Source: JB111 sp049856175
GTDB taxonomy: Bacteria > Actinomycetota > Actinomycetes > Actinomycetales > Actinomycetaceae
NCBI RefSeq assembly: GCF_049856175.1
Contig: NZ_JBNDNA010000003.1
Coordinates: 192,203 to 256,202, forward strand
Reading direction: 5' to 3'
DNA length: 64,000 bases
Numbering within the stretch: the stretch's first letter is position 1; every line of letters starts with the position of its first letter. Positions 53,401 to 61,012 of this stretch are shown here, in pieces. The notes beneath the pieces were generated by a model. The model worked only from the letters and a program-made list of their open reading frames with translations, made no database searches and had not been told where the DNA came from. The position numbers and the translations under genes were made by a program.

Positions 53401-54660
53401 GTGGAGCTGCCCGCCGTGCGCGGCCCGCTGGTCCCCGGAGCGGCCCTGCTGCTCGCCGCCCACGGGTACGAGTCGGTGGTTGCCCCCGTCCCGTCCGTGC
53501 GCACGGACGGGGGTGTCCGGCTCGAGCTCGTCGAGGGGTACGGCACGCCCGCGCCCGGCTCCGAGGTGGTCGAGAGCGTCGACGCCGAGGTCCGTGGCGT
53601 CGTCGACGTCGTCCGGCGCGAGGTGCACGCCGCGCCGCTGGCATCGGTCGCGGTGGTCACGCCCTCCCCGCGCCACGCCTCCCGCCTGCGCGAGGCGCTC
53701 GCCCACGCCGCCGCCGACGACCCGGCGCTGGAGGCAGCCCTGGACCCGCGGCTCGTCGAGCCGCTCGTCGTCGCGGACCTGGCCGACGCGGGCGGGCTGC
53801 GCCGCGACGTCGTGGTGCTCTCGGTCGGGTTCGGTGCGAACGCGCACGGCCGGTTCATCCACCGCTTCGGCGACCTCTCGGGCGCGGACGGCCGCACCCG
53901 CATGGTGACCGCGCTCGCCGCGCCCCGCGAGTCCCTCGTGGTGGTGTCGACGATCGCTCCCGGAGCGATCGACCGCGCGCGCGTGCACCACGAGGGCGCG
54001 CACATGCTCGCCGAGCTCCTCGAGCTGGCGGGCGGCGAGGTCCAGGGGCCGGACCCTGCCGCGACGGGCGACGCCTCGGTAGGCGACGTCGCGGAGGTCG
54101 ACGCCTCGTCGGGCGATGCCGCGGTGGACGACGCCGCGGTGGACGACGCCTCGGGGGGTGGCGACGACGAGATCCTCGGTGACCTGGTGCGCCGACTGGG
54201 CGCGCTCGGCATCGTCGTCGAGGAGGGCCTCCGCGGTGCGGTGGACGTCCCCGTCGCGCTCGGTCACCCGGACCTGCCCGGCCAGCGCCTCGTCGCCGTG
54301 CTCACCGACGCCGGCGAGGACGCGGGGGAGCACAGCCTGCGCCGCCGGCTCGACCGCGGGGCGGTGCTCGCACGCGCGGGGTGGCGGGTCGAGCGCGCGT
54401 TCACCGTGTCCGTCTTCCTCGACCCCCAGGCCGAGGCGGACCGGCTCCTTCGCGTCGTGCTCGACGAGGTCGAGGCTCGTCGCGGCGTGTCGGGCGTCCA
54501 GCCGCCGGTCCCCGACGACGCCCACCTCCCGCCCGCCACCGAGGCGGAGTCGGGACCGGTGGTCCGCCCGCACGAGGAGCCGGACGCGGCGACGGGCGAA
54601 GCAACAGGCGAGGCGCCGGACGGAGTGCCGGACGCCGCGCCGGACGGGACCGGGCGGTGA
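50467..54660 (+). CDS. Helicase-nuclease-like protein with degenerate active sites
   Basis: A 1397-residue cytosolic protein. The arrangement resembles large superfamily 1 helicases with a C-terminal MTES_1575/PD-(D/E)XK-type nuclease domain: an N-terminal part with the segment RLSNLVRERQ, a P-loop-like site near residue 391, a long helical middle, a helicase-C-like part (residues about 1130-1160: GRFIHRFGDLSGADGR, ALAAPRESLVVVST) and a final nuclease-like domain (VDVPVALGHPDLPGQRLVAVL, RRRLDRGAVLARAGWRVERAF, DPQAEADRLL). Both active sites appear lost: the P-loop reads DAPPGSDDVG instead of GPPGTGKT, and the nuclease strand has VLTDAG where ECDG is expected. It may be a scaffold or DNA-binding protein. 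Function unknown. The stop overlaps a 70-residue gene. Confidence 0.8.
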   Translation: MTPPPIPPFRRGRDSDRSRTRDAARAGADDASRATPGPDRVDAGPDGAPATTEQRSAGAPAGGEGTGTGPGYAQAGTRRSSRTATVARAVEQWVADLTALGAEGLGDDDDLGEAVLDLTHAHPGGTAQLYAGRPTRLSNLVRERQASAAAHQHARGVRARAEDLAQRFGVAPTYLATGVATWSALPPPVVDGVEHDADLDPAASPAGRRPDESVEAPLARTIRTPVFLRGVRLQPVSADGEVELTLERTVELNPVLARALTEAGLPGDVADHLAPLGPASSQREALPGLAELAAQYLPGLEIEDRVVVGTFLHPGQVAVEDLKAMVPHLAASDVVAALAGDLEARDRLAIFPPPDDGTDPDPDEERAVGDVEVAGERAVRLVTQGYQLVVDAPPGSDDVGVVAAILAASAADGRTVTYVPGDRRTGRSTVAHLHELGLGELVLDLRADGGWREEASRSVRRGMEAPAVVVDETSVARTREELRATRAVVREQLDSLHRRHEGWGVSLFDALQALARLTARTPGPRTGARISGEDLRALRGDARSGAAARLSRAAALGAFTLRPSSTPWYGSRLTTNKQAADALERVQRLTRVELPAVDDLVQSTAVQTGLRQATTLREWREQLAMLDGVADALDVFLPQIFEHSAADMVAATAPRQARRTQEIEMSAGMRRRLARQARDLVRPGRSVADLHAELLRVQEQREIWRRHSTGGGWPRLPDGLADVRELERETSEDVAALGSLLARHEEDEALEDLPLADLRRRVDALEADTTALRTLPERTRLIDELRAEGLGELVDDLAERAVPDDLVADELDLAWWSSVLEQVLADEPALAGRDPAALTADLADLERREAEQRATLVPAVRSAAATRLRRAVRTHRTQAAHLWEQLAADRGATLGRALAEHPEVAPTIRPVRAAAPLLVAQTIPPGPTADLVVLHGTEQLPLAQAVSVAGRARQVVVVGDTRRYEGGATHALAEVLPAVELPAVRGPLVPGAALLLAAHGYESVVAPVPSVRTDGGVRLELVEGYGTPAPGSEVVESVDAEVRGVVDVVRREVHAAPLASVAVVTPSPRHASRLREALAHAAADDPALEAALDPRLVEPLVVADLADAGGLRRDVVVLSVGFGANAHGRFIHRFGDLSGADGRTRMVTALAAPRESLVVVSTIAPGAIDRARVHHEGAHMLAELLELAGGEVQGPDPAATGDASVGDVAEVDASSGDAAVDDAAVDDASGGGDDEILGDLVRRLGALGIVVEEGLRGAVDVPVALGHPDLPGQRLVAVLTDAGEDAGEHSLRRRLDRGAVLARAGWRVERAFTVSVFLDPQAEADRLLRVVLDEVEARRGVSGVQPPVPDDAHLPPATEAESGPVVRPHEEPDAATGEATGEAPDGVPDAAPDGTGR

Positions 54661-54869
54661 GCGGACGCCGGCGGCGCGTCATCGCGCTCTCGGCGGCGGA
54701 CCGGCGGCGCCTGGAGTCCGGGGAGATCGCGCACGCGGAGGACGCGCTCGGCGCGCCCGAGCCGGACGTCGACGACGACGCGCCCTCCGCGGGTACGGCA
54801 TCGCCGGGCCCGTCGCGCGCGGACGCCGATCTCCTGCGGGAGATCCCTCCGCACTTCGGCCGGATCTGA
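54657..54869 (+). CDS. Small acidic protein coupled to the helicase-like gene
   Basis: A 70-residue protein of unknown function. The GTG start overlaps the preceding stop (GTGA). The first 20 residues are basic (SGRRRRVIALSAADRRRLESG); the rest is acidic and ends with LLREIPPHFGRI, a compact conserved-looking motif. The strict coupling to the large protein suggests a partner role. Confidence 0.6.
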   Translation: MSGRRRRVIALSAADRRRLESGEIAHAEDALGAPEPDVDDDAPSAGTASPGPSRADADLLREIPPHFGRI

Positions 54870-54956
54870 GCGCCGACGCGAACGGCCCACCAGCCCGGGC
54901 GGCGGGGCGGTGGGCCGTTCGTCGGTGCGGCCGGCGGGCGGCCGCGACCGAGCAGG

Positions 54957-55343
54957 TCAGGCGCTGCGGGTGCGCAGGAGGTCGCGGATCTCCTCGAGGA
55001 CGAGCACGTCGTCGGCCTTCTCCTCCGGCTCCTCCTCGTCGGTCTTGCGGCGCTCGGCGAGCTTGTTCATCGGCATGACCACCGCGAAGTACAGCGCGGC
55101 GGCGATGAGCAGGAAGTTGACGAGCGCGGTGACGATCGTGCCGGGCGAGATGGTGGCGCCGTTGACGACGAACTGGCCGATGGTGTCGAAGTTCGGCTCG
55201 CCGAAGATCGCGCCGATGAGCGGCAGGAGCACGCTGTCGGTGATGGCCGTGACGATCGGCGTGAACGCACCGCCGATGATGATGCCGACCGCCATGTCGA
55301 TGGCGTTGCCGCGGGAGATGAACTCCTTGAATCCGTTGAGCAT
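54957..55343 (-). CDS. mscL: Large-conductance mechanosensitive channel
   Basis: A 128-residue MscL, a homopentameric membrane valve that opens under osmotic down-shock. The N-terminus GFKEFISRGNAIDMAVGIIIGGAFTPIVTAI holds the amphipathic helix and the pore helix; the second helix is TALVNFLLIAAALYFAVVMPMNKL, followed by the charged cytoplasmic bundle (EEEPEEKADDVLVLEEIRDLL). The ATG at 55343 has GGAGG upstream; a longer in-frame start has none. It follows the SAF-domain and FmdB genes, an order often seen in actinobacteria. Confidence 0.97.
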   Translation of the reverse strand: MLNGFKEFISRGNAIDMAVGIIIGGAFTPIVTAITDSVLLPLIGAIFGEPNFDTIGQFVVNGATISPGTIVTALVNFLLIAAALYFAVVMPMNKLAERRKTDEEEPEEKADDVLVLEEIRDLLRTRSA

Positions 55344-55429
55344 GCTGACCTCCGAGGATCTGCGCTGATAGGGCTGGGGGGAACGCGAACGTGGCGGCGG
55401 GTGGCGCCAGGCCCACGCAGGCCCCCTGG

Positions 55430-56080
55430 TCAGCTCGGTCCGAGCACGACGCTCAACGGGGTCCACGCACTTGAGCCAACGAGGACAGTAGCGGTGTCAG
55501 GGCTTGCAGAAACATACATTCGGGTGATGTCGGTCTCGCCGGACGCCAGAAGACCGCTCTCCTCCTCCTCGACGGCGCCCAGGACGAGCACCTGCTCGGC
55601 GACGGTCCGTGCCGGTCCGCCGTCGGCGGGCGGGGCGAGGAGCGAGACGCGTAGCCCGGCCTCGGCGAGATGCGCGCTGCCGTCGTCGGCGATCCGGACC
55701 GCGACCACGACCTCGCCGGGCGCCGCCGAGACGCTCGCGCCGGCGAGCATGCCCTCCCCCAGGACGGTGCCTTCGGCCAGGCGCACGGCGAGCGGTCGGC
55801 CGACGACCACGTCGGGATCGTGCAGCGCGTCGGCCGGGATGTCCCCGTCGGGCAGGTCCAGGGCCTCGAGGTCGCCCGCCTCGACCACGTGACCGGCGGG
55901 CAGGTCGGTGCCCAGGGCGACCACGGAGGTAGTGGGGGGCGGCTCGGGCCTCAGCTCCCCGACGACGACGGAGACGGCGCCGGCCAGGCAGACGGCGGCG
56001 ACGGCGTGGCGCCAGCGCCACGCACCCCGCCGCAGTCGGGCCTCGGCGCTGCGCGAGGGTGGGGAGGCGGCTCTCGGCAT
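55430..56080 (-). CDS. SAF-domain protein (RcpC/CpaB-like)
   Basis: A 216-residue membrane-anchored protein. One N-terminal helix (WRHAVAAVCLAGAVSVVVGEL) is followed by a SAF domain (SVVALGTDLPAGHVVEAGDLEALDLP, DPDVVVGRPLAVRLAEGTVLGEGML) and a RcpC-like beta part. SAF proteins of this kind occur in Flp pilus assembly, but no tad/flp genes are nearby and this stand-alone form is common in actinobacteria next to FmdB and mscL. A TAGCGT box six bases before the ATG suggests a leaderless mRNA. Confidence 0.88.
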   Translation of the reverse strand: MPRAASPPSRSAEARLRRGAWRWRHAVAAVCLAGAVSVVVGELRPEPPPTTSVVALGTDLPAGHVVEAGDLEALDLPDGDIPADALHDPDVVVGRPLAVRLAEGTVLGEGMLAGASVSAAPGEVVVAVRIADDGSAHLAEAGLRVSLLAPPADGGPARTVAEQVLVLGAVEEEESGLLASGETDITRMYVSASPDTATVLVGSSAWTPLSVVLGPS

Positions 56081-56086
56081 GCCCCG

Positions 56087-56092
56087 ACGCTA
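56087..56092 (-). promoter_or_regulatory. -10 box of leaderless SAF-domain gene
   Basis: TAGCGT, six bases, ATG at 56080 (read on the minus strand). Confidence 0.55.
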
Positions 56093-56177
56093 GGAGCCGC
56101 CCGCCGCGCCGCGAGCGCGCACGATCAGGACCTGTGGACGGCCGGTCCTGGCGCGCGGCTGTGCGCCGGGGGAGTGG

Positions 56178-56534
56178 TCAGGCGGCGGAGCCCGACGAGG
56201 CCGAGCTCGTGGCGGACGCCTTGGCCCCCGAGCCGCTGCCGGCGGAGGTCGAGGCCGACGCGGCGGGCGCCGCCGTCGAGGGCGCGGACCCGGTGTCGGA
56301 CGAGCCGGAGGTGGCCGCGGCCGACGAGGACGTCCCGGAGGCGGACGAGCCGGAGCCGGAACGGGAGTCGGTGCGGTAGAAGCCCGAGCCCTTGAACACG
56401 ACGCCCACCGAGCTGAAGAGCTTGCGGAGGTTCCCGCCGCACTCGGGGCAGATGGTCAGGGCGTCGTCCGAGAAGGACTGCTTCGCCTCGAGCTCGTGGC
56501 TGCACATCGTGCAGCGGTAGGCGTACGTGGGCAC
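56178..56534 (-). CDS. FmdB-type zinc ribbon protein
   Basis: A 118-residue protein. The first 50 residues are a CxxC zinc ribbon of the FmdB/CxxC_CXXC_SSSS family (PTYAYRCTMCSHELEAKQSF, ICPECGGNLRKLFSSVGVVFKGSGFYRTD). The rest is an unusually long low-complexity Ser/Ala/Gly/Thr tail. Role unknown; FmdB was once proposed as a regulator of formamidase, but the wide family is not so linked. GTG start with GGAGG eight bases upstream. Confidence 0.92.
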   Translation of the reverse strand: MPTYAYRCTMCSHELEAKQSFSDDALTICPECGGNLRKLFSSVGVVFKGSGFYRTDSRSGSGSSASGTSSSAAATSGSSDTGSAPSTAAPAASASTSAGSGSGAKASATSSASSGSAA

Positions 56535-56650
56535 CTGCTGGACCTCCGGTCTCGTGGGGCGTGGTTAGCAGTCCGCCCGATCGAGTGCCAATGCTAGCGC
56601 CGGGGGTCGACTCGCGCAGTGACCTGCGTCGCCGAAGGAGGGGCGCACCA

Positions 56651-56656
56651 TACGCT
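56651..56656 (+). promoter_or_regulatory. -10 box of leaderless penicillin-acylase family gene
   Basis: TACGCT, six bases, GTG at 56663. Confidence 0.6.
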
Positions 56657-56662
56657 CGTGCG

Positions 56663-59437
56663 GTGGCAGCACGATCCTCGACCTCCCGGTGGCGCACGGC
56701 GCTCGTCAGCATCCTCGTCGTCGCGCTCGTGGTGTCCGTGGCGCTGGTCGCGGTCGTGACGTTCCTCGTCCGTCGCCCGCTGCCGGACCACGGGGGCGAG
56801 CAGCGCGTACCCGGCCTGACCGGCGAGGTGGAGGTCCTACGCGACGAGCGCGGTGTGCCGCACCTGTACGCCGAGACCGACGCCGACCTGATGGCCGGGC
56901 TCGGGTTCGTCCACGCCCAGGACCGGTTCTTCGAGATGGACTACCGACGGCACGTGACGTCGGGCCGCCTGGCGGAGCTCGTGGGGGACGTTCCCGCCGC
57001 CGTCGATGCCGACATGGTCGTTCGCACGATGGGCTGGCGCGACGTCGCGGAGCAGGAGTGGGAGCTCCTGAGCGAGGAGTCCCGCACCCTGTACACCGCT
57101 TACGCGGACGGCGTGAACGCGTACGTCGAGGACCGTGAGGCCTCTCGGCTCGGCCTGGAGTACACCGTGCTCTCCCTGAGCACCGACGTCGAGGACGTCG
57201 AGCCCTGGAGCGGCGTCGACTCGCTCGCCTGGCTCAAGGCCATGGCGTGGGACCTGCGTGGGAACTACGACGACGAGGTCGCCCGCGCCTCCGCCCTGCG
57301 CCCGATGTTCGGCGACGTCGAGGTGGTCGACGGACTCTTCCCGGACTACCCCGCCGACGAGCACGCGCCGATCCTCCCCGAGGGTGGCGACTCCGCCGGG
57401 TCCCCGTCCGACGCGCACGGGGAGGGCGAGAGCCCCTCCGACGCGCCCGCCGACGAGTCGCCCACCGACGACGCCGACGCGACCGACACCGATACCGACG
57501 CGTCCGGCCGGTCCGGCAGCGACCTCCCGCCCGGGACCGTCGGCGCGGACCCGCTGGCCGGCACGACCGGCCCTTCGACCCCGCTGACGGCCAACCGGGC
57601 CGGTGCCGCCGTCGTCAGCGCCGGGTCCGCCCTGGACGCGGTGCCCGTGCTGCTCGGGGAGGGCGACGGCATCGGGTCGAACTCGTTCGTCGTGTCCGGC
57701 GAGCACACGGCCACCGGCGAGCCGATCCTCGCCAACGACCCGCACCTGGGCCTCGAGCAGCCCAACCTCTGGTACCAGGTCGGCCTGCACTGCGTGGAGC
57801 TCACCGCCGACTGCACGTTCGACGTCACCGGCTTCTCGTTCGCCGGGATGCCCGGCGTCATCATCGGCCACAACGACCAGCTCGCCTGGGGCCTGACGAA
57901 CCTCGGCGCCGACGTCATGGACCTCACCCTCGAGCGGACGTTCTCCGACGGCACGTACCTGCGCGGCGAGGATCGCCTGGCGCTGGAGCGGCGCACCGAG
58001 ACGATCCTCGTCGACGGCGGAGACCCGGTGACCCTCGAGGTCCTGTCCACCGAGGCGGGCCCGATCGTCTCCGACGTGCTGGGCGAGGCACGTGCCGCCG
58101 CCGGGGTCCCCGTGCCCGAGGGCTCCCCCGAGGCGCACTTCGAGGGCTACTCGGTGGCCCTGCAGTGGACCGCGCTCACCCCGGGCCGGACGGGCGACGC
58201 GGTGTTCGCCCTCAACCGGGCGCAGGACGCCGAGGACGTGGCCGCGGCCGCCGAGCTGTTCGAGGTCCCGAGCCAGAACATCGTCTTCGCCACCGCCGAC
58301 GGGGACATCGGCTACCAGGCGCCCGGACGGATCCCCGTGCGCGGAGAGGTTCCCGAGGGCGACCTGCCGGCCGACGGCTCCTGGCCGCGCCCCGGCTGGG
58401 ACGAGCGCTACGACTGGCAGGGATACGTGGACCCGGCGGACATGCCGGCGGCCCTCAACCCCGAGGAGGGGTTCGTCGTCGCGGCGAACCAGGCCGTCCA
58501 GCCTCTCGAGGCGGACCCGTTCCTCACCGGCGACTACGACGCCGGCTACCGGTCCGAGCGCATCCGCACCCTCCTCGAGGAACGGATCGCGCAGGGGGAG
58601 CCGCTCACCGTGGACGGGGCGAACGAGATCATGCTCGACGACGCCAGCCCGTTCGGCGAGGTCGTCGTGCCCTACCTCCTCGAGGTCGACGTCACCGACC
58701 CGTTCGTGCTCGAGGCCATCGACCTCCTCGAGAGCTGGGCGGAGGAGGGGTACCCGAACGACGTCGACTCCGCCGGGGCGGCCTACTTCAACGCCGTGTG
58801 GGTCGAGATCCTGTCGATGACGCTCGGGGACGAGCTCCCCGACGCCCAGGCGCCGGACGGCGGAGCGCGGTGGCTCCTGGTGCTCGAGCAGATGCTCGCC
58901 GAGCCCTCCGCCCGGCACTGGGACGACCGCACGACCGTCAACGTCGTCGAGACCCGGGACGAGATCCTCGGCGAGGCGCTCGTCGAGGGCCGCCACCAGC
59001 TGACCGCGCGCCTCGGCAAGGACCCGACGACGTGGCGGTGGGGCGACCTGCACACGTTCGCCCCGCAGCACCCCGTGCTTGGCGGCGACGGCGTGCCCGG
59101 GCTCGTGCGCCGGTACGTCAACCCCGAACCGGTCGGCGTGCCGGGCGGCTCGGCGGTCGTCAACGCGACGAGCTACAGCGCCTCCGCGCGCGACGAGTAC
59201 GGCCGCCCCAGCTACCAGGTGACCGCGGGGCCGTCCATGCGGATGGTCGTCGACATGGCCGACCTCGACGCCTCGACGTGGGTGACGACCTCCGGGACGA
59301 GCGGTCACCCGGCCTCGGGCCACTACACGGACCAGGCGCAGGCGTGGGCCGAGGGAGAGACGTTCCCGTGGGCGTTCAGCCGGGCCGCGGTCGAGGACGC
59401 CCAGGAGGAGCGCCTCGTCCTGACCCCGGGCGGCTGA
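56663..59437 (+). CDS. Penicillin acylase (Ntn-hydrolase) family enzyme, membrane-anchored
   Basis: A 924-residue precursor of an amide-hydrolysing Ntn hydrolase. An N-terminal helix (ALVSILVVALVVSVALVAVVTFLV) anchors or exports it. The alpha chain starts at VEVLRDERGVPHLYAETDADLMAGLGFVHAQDRFFEMDY. A spacer of about 85 residues, very rich in Asp, Ser and Pro (residues about 230-310), precedes the self-cleavage site, where Ser339 of GIGSNSFVVSG becomes the N-terminal nucleophile of the beta chain. Other family parts: PILANDPHLGLEQPNLWY, PGVIIGHNDQLAWGLTNLGADVMDL. Substrates may be penicillins, acyl-homoserine lactones or lipopeptides. The GTG start follows a leaderless -10 box. Confidence 0.9.
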   Translation: MAARSSTSRWRTALVSILVVALVVSVALVAVVTFLVRRPLPDHGGEQRVPGLTGEVEVLRDERGVPHLYAETDADLMAGLGFVHAQDRFFEMDYRRHVTSGRLAELVGDVPAAVDADMVVRTMGWRDVAEQEWELLSEESRTLYTAYADGVNAYVEDREASRLGLEYTVLSLSTDVEDVEPWSGVDSLAWLKAMAWDLRGNYDDEVARASALRPMFGDVEVVDGLFPDYPADEHAPILPEGGDSAGSPSDAHGEGESPSDAPADESPTDDADATDTDTDASGRSGSDLPPGTVGADPLAGTTGPSTPLTANRAGAAVVSAGSALDAVPVLLGEGDGIGSNSFVVSGEHTATGEPILANDPHLGLEQPNLWYQVGLHCVELTADCTFDVTGFSFAGMPGVIIGHNDQLAWGLTNLGADVMDLTLERTFSDGTYLRGEDRLALERRTETILVDGGDPVTLEVLSTEAGPIVSDVLGEARAAAGVPVPEGSPEAHFEGYSVALQWTALTPGRTGDAVFALNRAQDAEDVAAAAELFEVPSQNIVFATADGDIGYQAPGRIPVRGEVPEGDLPADGSWPRPGWDERYDWQGYVDPADMPAALNPEEGFVVAANQAVQPLEADPFLTGDYDAGYRSERIRTLLEERIAQGEPLTVDGANEIMLDDASPFGEVVVPYLLEVDVTDPFVLEAIDLLESWAEEGYPNDVDSAGAAYFNAVWVEILSMTLGDELPDAQAPDGGARWLLVLEQMLAEPSARHWDDRTTVNVVETRDEILGEALVEGRHQLTARLGKDPTTWRWGDLHTFAPQHPVLGGDGVPGLVRRYVNPEPVGVPGGSAVVNATSYSASARDEYGRPSYQVTAGPSMRMVVDMADLDASTWVTTSGTSGHPASGHYTDQAQAWAEGETFPWAFSRAAVEDAQEERLVLTPGG

Positions 59438-59488
59438 GGGGCCCCGCGCGGGCAGCCGCCGCGGGGGTGGCGGCGATGGCCGGCGGCG

Positions 59489-60166
59489 TCAGGCGCCGCG
59501 GGCGGGAGCCGTGCCGCCGCTGGCCGTCGCCTCGTACGGGTCGTCGGGCGGCAGGAGGCTCGTCGTGCCGGACGGCTGGACCACGCCGGTCACGCGCACA
59601 TCCTGCGGCCCGTGCGGCAGGGTCGTCTCGACCAGCTCGTCGTCGAAGAGGACCGCCCACACCGCCGTCTCGGGCCCGATGAGCTTGAGGACGCGGTCGT
59701 ACCAGCCGCCGCCCTGACCAAGCCGGTTGCCGTGCCGGTCGACGGCCAGGGCGGGCACGATGACGATGTCGGCCTCCGCGATCGTCTCCGACGGCAGCGG
59801 GGCGCCCGACGGCTCGAGGGGGCGCCCGGGGGCGCGCTCGGCGAGGTCGTCGGTGCCGCGGTAGACGGCCCAGGCGCGGGCGAGCCCCGGACCGAGGGCG
59901 GGCAGCAGGATGCGCACGCCCGTCTCGTGGAGGGTCTCGATCGTCGGGAGCGAGGGGGGCTCGGAGGGCCGTGCGACGTGGTGCGCGACCGTCCGTGCGC
60001 CGTCGAGCAGGGGGAGGACGCGTCGGGCGATGTCGAGCCCCGCGCGTGCGCGCCCGGTGTCCGGCTGCCGACCACGGTGCTCCCGGACGGCCTCGCGAAG
60101 CAGCTGCTTCGCGTCGTCGACCTCGAGGTGGTCCACGCGCGGAAGGTCAAGGATGCGCCGGTGCAT
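59489..60166 (-). CDS. 5-formyltetrahydrofolate cyclo-ligase family protein
   Basis: A 225-residue enzyme that closes 5-formyltetrahydrofolate to 5,10-methenyltetrahydrofolate with ATP. The family motif is intact near the C-terminal third: ADIVIVPALAVDRHGNRLGQGGGWYDRVL. Start is either the ATG at 60166 or one three codons upstream; the first is preferred since a CATCAT sequence lies seven bases before it. It is divergent from the GNAT gene. In actinobacteria the gene is normally near rimJ, FmdB and mscL, as here. Confidence 0.93.
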   Translation of the reverse strand: MHRRILDLPRVDHLEVDDAKQLLREAVREHRGRQPDTGRARAGLDIARRVLPLLDGARTVAHHVARPSEPPSLPTIETLHETGVRILLPALGPGLARAWAVYRGTDDLAERAPGRPLEPSGAPLPSETIAEADIVIVPALAVDRHGNRLGQGGGWYDRVLKLIGPETAVWAVLFDDELVETTLPHGPQDVRVTGVVQPSGTTSLLPPDDPYEATASGGTAPARGA

Positions 60167-60315
60167 GGCCACCATGATGCCAAGGATCGGCTGGTCCGGC
60201 GCGGGCTGGGGACGGGAAGTTCGGTCCGTTTCGCCCCCGGCGGACGCGGTGGTGGACCGTGCGCGAAGGTGCCTGCGGAACCGGTGCCGCGGTCGGATCC
60301 CCGCACGCCCGGGCC

Positions 60316-60321
60316 TACGCT
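60316..60321 (+). promoter_or_regulatory. -10 box of leaderless GNAT gene
   Basis: TACGCT, six bases, GTG at 60328. Confidence 0.6.
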
Positions 60322-60327
60322 CGGTGC

Positions 60328-60996
60328 GTGCCCGATCCCGCCACCTGGCCCGTCCGGCTGGTCGACGACGACCTCGTGCTGCGCGGCCTGCGTCGTCGGG
60401 ACCGCCGCCGGTGGCAGGCCCTGCTCGGTGCCAACCACGAGTGGCTGTCGCCGTGGATGGCCGGATCACCCGCGCCCGGGCGGACCATGGGCGTGGGTGA
60501 GCAGATCGTCGCCCACCGGCGGGCCGCGCGGGCCGGGGACGCGCTGCCGTTCGTCGTCGAGGTGGCGGGCGAGCTCGTCGGGGCCGTGACCGCCCAGCCG
60601 ATCACGCGCGGGTCCTCCTGGTCGGCGTCGATCGGCTACTGGGTCTCGAGGCACGTCGCCGGTCGGGGGGTCGCGCCCCGCGCCGTCGCACTGGTCGCCG
60701 ACCACCTCGTCGACGAGCTCGGCATGCACCGCGTGGAGATCGACGTGCGGCCCGAGAACGATGCGAGCCTGCGCGTCGTGGCCAAGCTCGGGTTCCCCGA
60801 GGAGGGGCGGCGCCGCGGACTGATGTTCGTCGACGGCGACTGGCGCGACCATCGCTCCTTCGCGCTCCTGGCGGGCGACCTCGGCCCGGGCCCGGGCGCC
60901 GTGCTGCGCCACGTGCACCGGGGCGGGTCCGGCCCCGCAACGGGTCCGGCCCCGCCCCGCGGGAGCGGGACGGGGCCGGAGGTGGTCGGCGCCTGA
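60328..60996 (+). CDS. GNAT-family N-acetyltransferase, RimJ/RimL type
   Basis: A 222-residue acetyltransferase. The N-terminal part DLVLRGLRRRDRRRWQALL, mid-strand GELVGAVTAQPITRGSSWSASIGYWVSRHVAGRGVAPRAVALVADHLVDELGMHRVEIDVRPENDASLRVVAKLGF-type segments include the acetyl-CoA loop (HVAGRGVAPRA). RimJ-type enzymes acetylate protein N-termini such as ribosomal S5. The last 30 residues are Gly/Pro-rich and their DNA forms a strong hairpin. Starts with a leaderless GTG. Position near the SepX/GlpR-like gene matches the actinobacterial order. Confidence 0.9.
   Translation: MPDPATWPVRLVDDDLVLRGLRRRDRRRWQALLGANHEWLSPWMAGSPAPGRTMGVGEQIVAHRRAARAGDALPFVVEVAGELVGAVTAQPITRGSSWSASIGYWVSRHVAGRGVAPRAVALVADHLVDELGMHRVEIDVRPENDASLRVVAKLGFPEEGRRRGLMFVDGDWRDHRSFALLAGDLGPGPGAVLRHVHRGGSGPATGPAPPRGSGTGPEVVGA
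60945..60980. terminator. Hairpin inside the 3' end of the GNAT gene
   Basis: TCCGGCCCCG-CCCCGC, loop, GCGGGA-CGGGGCCGGA: a 10-bp perfect outer stem with a further 5-bp inner part, between convergent genes but still within the coding sequence. Confidence 0.5.
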
Positions 60997-61012
60997 CGGG
61001 CGCCGGGACCGA

